DNA from: Alkalicoccus luteus | GTDB lineage: Bacteria; Bacillota; Bacilli; Bacillales; Salisediminibacteriaceae | DNA length: 64,000 bases | Assembly (NCBI RefSeq): GCF_012034335.1 | Contig: NZ_JAATHJ010000018.1 | Coordinates: 1-64,000 of the forward strand | Direction of reading: 5' to 3' | In this document: positions 59,083 through 64,000 of the stretch, in pieces | Numbering within the stretch: the first letter of the stretch is position 1 | Layout: every line of letters starts with the position of its first letter | Translations under genes and position numbers: made by a program | Notes under the pieces: model-generated | What the model was told of the DNA's origin: nothing | What the model saw: the letters and a program-made list of their open reading frames with translations, nothing else | Database searches by the model: none

Positions 59083-61863
59083 TCAACTGGGCGGATTTTG
59101 TTCAGGGAAGAGAATGTCCCCGTTTCCTCCTGCATGTTCCATCACTGCCCGGCTCAGCCTTTCAGGTGGATAAGGCTTAGTCAGATAGCGTGTGATCCCG
59201 AACTCCTCCGTCTTCTCCTCTGCTTCATCAAGTGCAGAGGAAATAACAATTGGAATGTCTTTAGTTGCCGGATCCTGCTTCATCCGCTGAACCAGGTCCC
59301 ACCCGTTTCCGCCTTCACCGAGCATAAGGTCGATCACAGCCGCAGACGGCGGATTTTCTTTCATGGCGCTGAGCGCACTGTCCACATGCATATAATGGAC
59401 GACCCGGTAGCCGTTTGTCTTGAGTTCCTCTGATAACAGGAGCGCGAGGCTTGCATCGTCTTCTACGATGAAAACAGTCTCCCCGTTTGCAGCCTGCTCC
59501 CGCCCGTCTACAGCCTGACCGCTTTCCCGAAGCGGCAGTTCAACGTTAAACACAGAGCCTTTTCCCTCTTCTGATTCGACCGAGATACGGCCGCCGTGCT
59601 TTTCTACAATTTCCCGGCAGATTGCAAGCCCTAGACCAGTTCCGCCAATGTTGCGGCGGTCGCTCTGATCAATTCGCTGAAACTTCTGGAAGAGTCTCGC
59701 TTTTTCCGATTCAGGAATGCCGAGTCCTTCATCTGATACACTCAGCTGCAGTGTGTCATCCTTTGCTGCAAGCGTTACTTTTACTTTCCCGCCTGCAGGG
59801 GAAAACTTGACGGCATTGCTGATTAAATTCGTCAGCACCTGCTGCATTCGTTCCCCGTCTGCCTGAACCGCTGCTCCGCCTGCCGTATCTTCAAACAGCA
59901 GCTCGTGCGTTGCCACGTGGCGGAACTGGTAGATCGTCTCAAGCACGAGCTGATCAAGCTGGACGTTTTCCATCCGGTACGGCTGGCTGCCGGATTCCAT
60001 CCGCTGCAGATCAAGGAAATCGTTAATCAGATTCGTCAGCCGCTTCGCTTCTTTGTGAATAGTCGTGATGTATTTTTTCTGGCGTTCAGGCTTCAGTTCC
60101 TTTTTCAGCAGCAGTTCGGTAAAGCCGAGTACGCTGGAGAGCGGCGTGCGCAGTTCATGACTTACCGTGCTGACGAGCTCGGATTTCATGCGGTCGAGCT
60201 CGGATTCTCTCGTGCGGTCCCGATAGACGAAAATCGTACCGATGCGCTGATTTTCGTCAAAGACAGGCGTGCTGTATACGCTGTACACCACGGATGATTC
60301 ACCGTGCTGCATCGTAAATTCATGGGAAGCAGAGCCTGCTGACTCCTGACTGATCATGCCTTCTATGAATTTTTCCAGCTCTTCTGGTTCATCGACGATT
60401 TGAAGCAGGCTCTCCGGCCATTCGCCCTGGATCAGTTCCGCTGCAGCCCGGTTCTCCTGCAGGCAAGTTCCGTCATGGCCGATCAGCTGAATGCCCTCGT
60501 TCACTGTATCGAGAATTTTTTGACTCAGCTTCCGCGATTTGGCGATTTCTTCGTGTATCAGCACCCGCTGCAGGCCGATGCCAACGTGGCTCATCAGTGC
60601 CTCAATCTCTTCCATTTCTTCTTCTGAAAAACGGCTGCCGATGTTTGTTGCAGCAAAAATCGCATAAATATGTCCTTCTGCGTCTTTGACAGCGGTGTAA
60701 TAATCGGTTATCTCAGCTGCCGGCGCGATGCCTTTATCTGACTCCTCAGCGGGCCGTGTAATGATGACCCGCTTATCATCTGTCAGCCTTTGCACCCACA
60801 TCGTCTTATCCGCCTGCTGCCACGACTCGATCATCGTTCCGGTCATGTTAGCTGCCCGGAAATCAAGCGTATCCATCATGCAGAACATGCTGCGGTCACT
60901 CGGATACAGCTCGTTTACGTATGCAAAAACGGCATCCAGCAGCTCCTGACGATCCAGACGCGTTGACATCGTCTCGTTCAGCAGACTGAACCGGTCCACT
61001 TTACGCTTTTCCTTATCTGCTTCTTCCAGCAGATCCTGCAGCGAATCCTGCTGGGCTTTCAATTCTTCATTCTGCGCTTGCATTTCCTCCTCGTTCTGCT
61101 GCAGGGAGGAGGCCATGTTCATAAAGGACCTTCCAAGCACCCCAAGCTCGTCATGGCGGGAGGCTGCTTCTATGTCAATCGTTTCTCCTTCAGCCAGTTT
61201 ATCGGAGGCTTCCGTCAGTTCCTCTACCGGAACGATCAGCTGCCGGAGCAGGCGCTGCGACATAAACAAGATAGCAAAAAACACAAGCATTCCAAAGGCG
61301 AAGGAGAGCAGCAGGTTTGTCGTGCTCTCATCAAGCGCCGATTCGTATTCCTGCTGCAAGTCGGCAAACACCGTATTCCGCAGCTCGGACGCTTGATCGA
61401 AGAGGCCGTTAATCTGGGCGACCGAGCCTTCCTGGCCGAAGCTGCGCAGTCCTTCGTAATCATCGGCTGCCACAAGCGCGGCGGCGGTCGGCAGGATGTC
61501 TGTTTCATAGTCGATCAGAAAGGAACGAAGTTCGAGCGCAAACCGGCGTTCTTCTTCACTCAGCTCCAGCTCTTCCATCCGGTCGAGACCGACAGACAGC
61601 GCCCGCAGATCCAGCTGTGCGCTTCGCAGGTCATCTTCATTTTGATAAGCGTAGTAGGATCTCGAATGAAAAAACAGTTCATTCAGGCGCTCTGACACAG
61701 CATCTACTGCCTCATACCGTTCTGAAAGCTGTTTCTGTGCTTCTTCACTTTGATTCTGGTCGTACATCAGATACCCTGTCACTGCAGCCGTCACAACGAG
61801 AACAGCGGCAATGAACAGCGCAGACTTCCGAATGTAGCTTGCGCGGATAGACCGGTTTTTCAT
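59083..61863 (-). CDS. Hybrid sensor histidine kinase
   Basis: The 926 residues are arranged as TM1 (13-33), a helical extracytoplasmic sensor (CHASE3-like, 40-180), TM2 (183-203), HAMP, coiled coil (255-292), GAF (about 300-435), PAS (about 447-555), HisKA with His569 (TVSHELRTPLSSVLGF), HATPase (NLISNAVKFSPAGG; GTGLGLAICREIVEKHGG) and a C-terminal REC domain with VIDLMLGEGGNGWDLV. The start overlaps the upstream REC gene (ATGA). It is the last gene of an operon with a GT2 synthase, so it probably relays a membrane signal to polysaccharide production. Confidence 0.9.
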   Translation of the reverse strand: MKNRSIRASYIRKSALFIAAVLVVTAAVTGYLMYDQNQSEEAQKQLSERYEAVDAVSERLNELFFHSRSYYAYQNEDDLRSAQLDLRALSVGLDRMEELELSEEERRFALELRSFLIDYETDILPTAAALVAADDYEGLRSFGQEGSVAQINGLFDQASELRNTVFADLQQEYESALDESTTNLLLSFAFGMLVFFAILFMSQRLLRQLIVPVEELTEASDKLAEGETIDIEAASRHDELGVLGRSFMNMASSLQQNEEEMQAQNEELKAQQDSLQDLLEEADKEKRKVDRFSLLNETMSTRLDRQELLDAVFAYVNELYPSDRSMFCMMDTLDFRAANMTGTMIESWQQADKTMWVQRLTDDKRVIITRPAEESDKGIAPAAEITDYYTAVKDAEGHIYAIFAATNIGSRFSEEEMEEIEALMSHVGIGLQRVLIHEEIAKSRKLSQKILDTVNEGIQLIGHDGTCLQENRAAAELIQGEWPESLLQIVDEPEELEKFIEGMISQESAGSASHEFTMQHGESSVVYSVYSTPVFDENQRIGTIFVYRDRTRESELDRMKSELVSTVSHELRTPLSSVLGFTELLLKKELKPERQKKYITTIHKEAKRLTNLINDFLDLQRMESGSQPYRMENVQLDQLVLETIYQFRHVATHELLFEDTAGGAAVQADGERMQQVLTNLISNAVKFSPAGGKVKVTLAAKDDTLQLSVSDEGLGIPESEKARLFQKFQRIDQSDRRNIGGTGLGLAICREIVEKHGGRISVESEEGKGSVFNVELPLRESGQAVDGREQAANGETVFIVEDDASLALLLSEELKTNGYRVVHYMHVDSALSAMKENPPSAAVIDLMLGEGGNGWDLVQRMKQDPATKDIPIVISSALDEAEEKTEEFGITRYLTKPYPPERLSRAVMEHAGGNGDILFPEQNPPS

Positions 61864-62216
61864 AAAATATCCTCCACCAACGCTTCCAGCTCTTCCGGAC
61901 TGAACGGCTTTGCCATAAAATAGTCGGCCCCGGCTGCTAAAGCCCGCTCGCGGTCCTGTTCCTGCGCTTTGGCTGTAAGCATGATAACCGGCATATTCCG
62001 CTGTTCGTCTGTTAATTGCTGCAGCACTTCCAGACCTGTCTTCTCCGGCATCATATAGTCGACGACAAGCAGATCAAACGGGGCTTCCCCTAGCTTTCTC
62101 AGCGCATCCGCCCCATCTTCTGCTTCTGTAATATCGTGGCCGAGATCCTCCAGCGTGTCCGTGATCAGCATGCGGAGAATTTCTTCATCGTCTGCTACTA
62201 GTATTCGCTTCATCAT
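61860..62216 (-). CDS. Single-domain response regulator
   Basis: This 118-residue REC domain has no output domain. Asp9/Asp10, phospho-acceptor Asp53 (VVDYMMPEKTG), the Thr in IMLTAKAQEQ and the Lys in MAKPF are all present, so it should be phosphorylated. It is joined by a TGATG overlap to the GT2 gene and an ATGA overlap to the hybrid kinase. Without an output domain it must act by protein contact, for example on the synthase or as a phosphorelay intermediate. Confidence 0.9.
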   Translation of the reverse strand: MMKRILVADDEEILRMLITDTLEDLGHDITEAEDGADALRKLGEAPFDLLVVDYMMPEKTGLEVLQQLTDEQRNMPVIMLTAKAQEQDRERALAAGADYFMAKPFSPEELEALVEDIL

Positions 62217-63643
62217 CAGGCTCCTTTCTGTTCCTCTTCGATTCCTTTACGCTTCATGTCGCCCCATGTCTGCTTTTTCTTCATCACGGAGAACAGGCCG
62301 ACGACGCGGCACCAGACCATGAACGGACGGAACCAGAATGACTCGGTGAGCGCCCAGAAGTAGAGCACGAGGATGCTCTTCATGTCCCGGTACTTGTGAT
62401 ACGTCCACTCTTCCAGCAGTACGGCAAGCGCTGAGAGCAATGATCCATAAAGGATGGTGACAATGATCATGAGCGTCGTCACTTCCGGATTGACCAGACC
62501 GAATACGAGTCCGGCAATGATAATAAAATAACCGAGAAACTCGAATACGGAGCTGAGCAGTTCCACGAAGAAATAGTACGGCATGGAAAACAGTCCGATG
62601 CCTTTATATTTCGGGTTGAACATCATTTTCTTATGGCGCCAGAGCGTCTGCGCTAGCCCTTTTTGCCAGCGGATCCGCTGGGATTTCAGCGATTTCACGT
62701 CTGATGGAGCTTCCGTCCAGCAGACCGGATCCTGAATGTATTCAATCCGCTGGGTCGATTTTTCATCTTTGAGCATTTTATGCAGGCGTACGATCAACTC
62801 CATATCCTCGCCGATCGTTTTCGTTTCGTACCCGCCGGCACGGATGACACGCTGCTTTTCAAAAACGCCGAACGCGCCTGAAATGATCAGCAGAACGTTG
62901 ACCCGGCTGAGCCCGAGACGGCCGATCAGAAACGCGCGGAAATATTCGACGATCTGCATAATCGCAAGCGGCTGCTTCGGCAGCGCAATCTTTTCGACGA
63001 CGCTGCGGCGGATTTCCGATCCATTTGCAATCCGGACCGTTCCCCCGGTGCACGTAACGCCGCCGTTTGAGTCGATGATCGGCTTCATCGTTTTCAGAAG
63101 TGCGTCCCGCTCTAAAATTGAATCCCCGTCGATGGCCGCAAAATACGGATACCTGGAAAAGTTAATGCCCGCATTCAGCGCATCGGCTTTTCCGCCGTTT
63201 TCTTTTTCCAGCAGCCAGACGTTCTGGTGCGTACGGGAACGGTAGACGTGATTCACATCAGCTGTCGGAAAATGCTGCCGGATCGGTGAGTTTACTTTTT
63301 CCATGTTAAATGACGTCAGCATTTTTTCATTCGTTTTGTCTTTGGAGCCGTCGTTAATGACGATGATTTCAAACTCCGGATATTTCAGTGCGAGCAGCGA
63401 GCGGACGGTCGATACAACGCCAAGCTCCTCGTTATAGGCAGGGACCAGCACCGAGACCGGATACGTATCCTCGCTCTCCGTCAGCTCCTCGATCGGCTCA
63501 TCTCGGTCCAGACCATGTTCCCGGCGGATTTTTGGCATGGACATAAAAAATAAAATGAGATAAATACCGCCCACTACGAGCATGTAGGCGATGATCATAT
63601 AGCCTGTGATTGTCAGCAGAAGTGATAGTATTTCCATCGTCAT
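62216..63643 (-). CDS. Processive family 2 glycosyltransferase (membrane polysaccharide synthase)
   Basis: This 475-residue inner-membrane GT2 enzyme resembles PgaC/IcaA or cellulose/hyaluronan synthase-type proteins. TM1 is at about 10-34. The catalytic domain has Asp98 (VINDGSKD), Asp172/Asp174 (AAIDGDSIL), GEDMEL for the acceptor Asp, and SQRIRWQKG as the Q-x-x-R-W motif. Three or four further membrane segments follow. It should polymerise a UDP-sugar such as UDP-GlcNAc while extruding the chain; the polymer is not identified. It overlaps the HEAT gene (ATGA) and the REC gene (TGATG). Confidence 0.9.
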   Translation of the reverse strand: MTMEILSLLLTITGYMIIAYMLVVGGIYLILFFMSMPKIRREHGLDRDEPIEELTESEDTYPVSVLVPAYNEELGVVSTVRSLLALKYPEFEIIVINDGSKDKTNEKMLTSFNMEKVNSPIRQHFPTADVNHVYRSRTHQNVWLLEKENGGKADALNAGINFSRYPYFAAIDGDSILERDALLKTMKPIIDSNGGVTCTGGTVRIANGSEIRRSVVEKIALPKQPLAIMQIVEYFRAFLIGRLGLSRVNVLLIISGAFGVFEKQRVIRAGGYETKTIGEDMELIVRLHKMLKDEKSTQRIEYIQDPVCWTEAPSDVKSLKSQRIRWQKGLAQTLWRHKKMMFNPKYKGIGLFSMPYYFFVELLSSVFEFLGYFIIIAGLVFGLVNPEVTTLMIIVTILYGSLLSALAVLLEEWTYHKYRDMKSILVLYFWALTESFWFRPFMVWCRVVGLFSVMKKKQTWGDMKRKGIEEEQKGA

Positions 63644-64000
63644 CGCTCTCCTTCCGCTTTTGCCGTCAGCGTTCGAGCTGCCATGTCCCGCGCAAAGCGA
63701 TCTTCATGATTATGCCGTGCGTATTCGAGCAGAATTTCTCCGTCTGAGAAGCTTTGCAGTGCTTCTGCTGCGGCGTAGCGTACCCACCACTCCCGGTCGG
63801 CAAGCAGCTCAAGCAGCTCTTCCCGCCGGTTCTCAAGAGAAAGCACCGCAGCCGTTTTGCAGGCAAACATCCGCTCCTCCCAGTGTTCGGAATGGAAAAA
63901 CGGGTGAATCAGCTCTGGCTGATTCATATACTGATAGGCGCCAATGCTTTTCATCGCTTTAAGACGCACTTCCATATTGGAGTGAGATAACGCGCGCTCA
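63640..64000 (-). CDS. HEAT-repeat protein (5' part outside the window)
   Basis: The frame is open to the right edge, so the gene begins beyond 64000 and only its last ~120 codons are seen. The sequence consists of consecutive two-helix HEAT-like units, for example REELLELLADREWWVRYAAA, ALQSFSD and an upstream SNMEVRLKAMKSI unit. HEAT solenoids are protein-interaction scaffolds. It ends overlapping the GT2 start by 4 bp (ATGA), so it is the first visible gene of the kinase operon. An internal ATG at 63975 is not taken as the start. Confidence 0.8.
   Translation of the reverse strand, partial: ERALSHSNMEVRLKAMKSIGAYQYMNQPELIHPFFHSEHWEERMFACKTAAVLSLENRREELLELLADREWWVRYAAAEALQSFSDGEILLEYARHNHEDRFARDMAARTLTAKAEGER

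Noticed and set aside
63640-63975. Complete 111-residue HEAT protein starting at 63975
   Set aside because: The frame stays open to the window edge with more HEAT-like sequence, so the gene is longer and truncated here.

Overview
The window reads as a chromosomal segment of a Bacillaceae bacterium (Bacillota). AGGAGG-type ribosome sites, frequent TTG/GTG starts, U-tailed intrinsic terminators and a B. subtilis-like gene set support this. The backbone follows, as far as I recall it, the gene order of the B. subtilis ywhB-to-ywbD region: ywhD/ywhB, ywgA, ywfO, lipL, pta, hemQ, ywdK, ywdI, ung, sacA-like, ywbD-like. That backbone is interrupted by blocks that B. subtilis does not have at these places. 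Acidic protein composition hints at a halophilic or alkaliphilic relative (Alkalicoccus/Salisediminibacterium-like), but this is only an inference.

Layout. 0-4.8 kb: YwhD, YwhB tautomerase, YwgA, the HD hydrolase YwfO, and LipL for lipoylation. 4.8-16.1 kb: carbon metabolism, with a short-chain fatty acid transporter under a near-perfect cre site, isocitrate lyase and malate synthase G separated by a small Cys-rich protein, Pta, a 2,4-dienoyl-CoA reductase/enoyl-CoA hydratase pair under a FadR-like box, and HemQ. 17-26.4 kb: YwdK, a GNAT enzyme, YwdI, a nucleotide-binding/M3 peptidase fusion, a PAS histidine kinase, two oxidoreductases, Ung and a lone CheY. 26.7-31.3 kb: sucrose-6-phosphate hydrolase, fructokinase and a chemoreceptor. 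31.4-36.2 kb: an ATP-grasp ligase with yojF-bshB2 (bacillithiol), a membrane protein and an LtaS-type enzyme. 36.4-49.5 kb: M29 peptidase, alanine-type symporter, YjiH, RidA, CoaA, a circularly permuted ATP-grasp/alpha-E/transglutaminase operon, an M20 peptidase, a PilZ protein, a racemase and a DJ-1 protein. 49.6-57.5 kb: GlnRS, an rRNA methyltransferase, FdhD, QueF, and a translationally coupled FeS photolyase/DUF429 pair. 57.5-64 kb: an SDR, then four overlapping genes (HEAT protein, GT2 synthase, REC regulator, hybrid kinase) running off the right edge.

The most unusual feature is a family of non-coding dispersed elements of about 520-610 bp, with an expanded copy at 54 kb. They begin and end CAG...CTG with imperfect terminal inverted repeats. 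Most copies abut a rho-independent terminator stem. In three copies the terminator is duplicated on both sides: 32 bp exact at 1.4/2.0 kb, 33 bp exact at 58.5/59.0 kb, and about 70 bp imperfect at 10.7/11.4 kb. This looks like a MITE-type element whose target is the terminator hairpin and whose target duplication is the hairpin itself. One copy carries five tandem 96-bp units that other copies hold zero or one time. A second, older degenerate repeat family is present three times. No transposase, tRNA, rRNA or CRISPR array was recognised.
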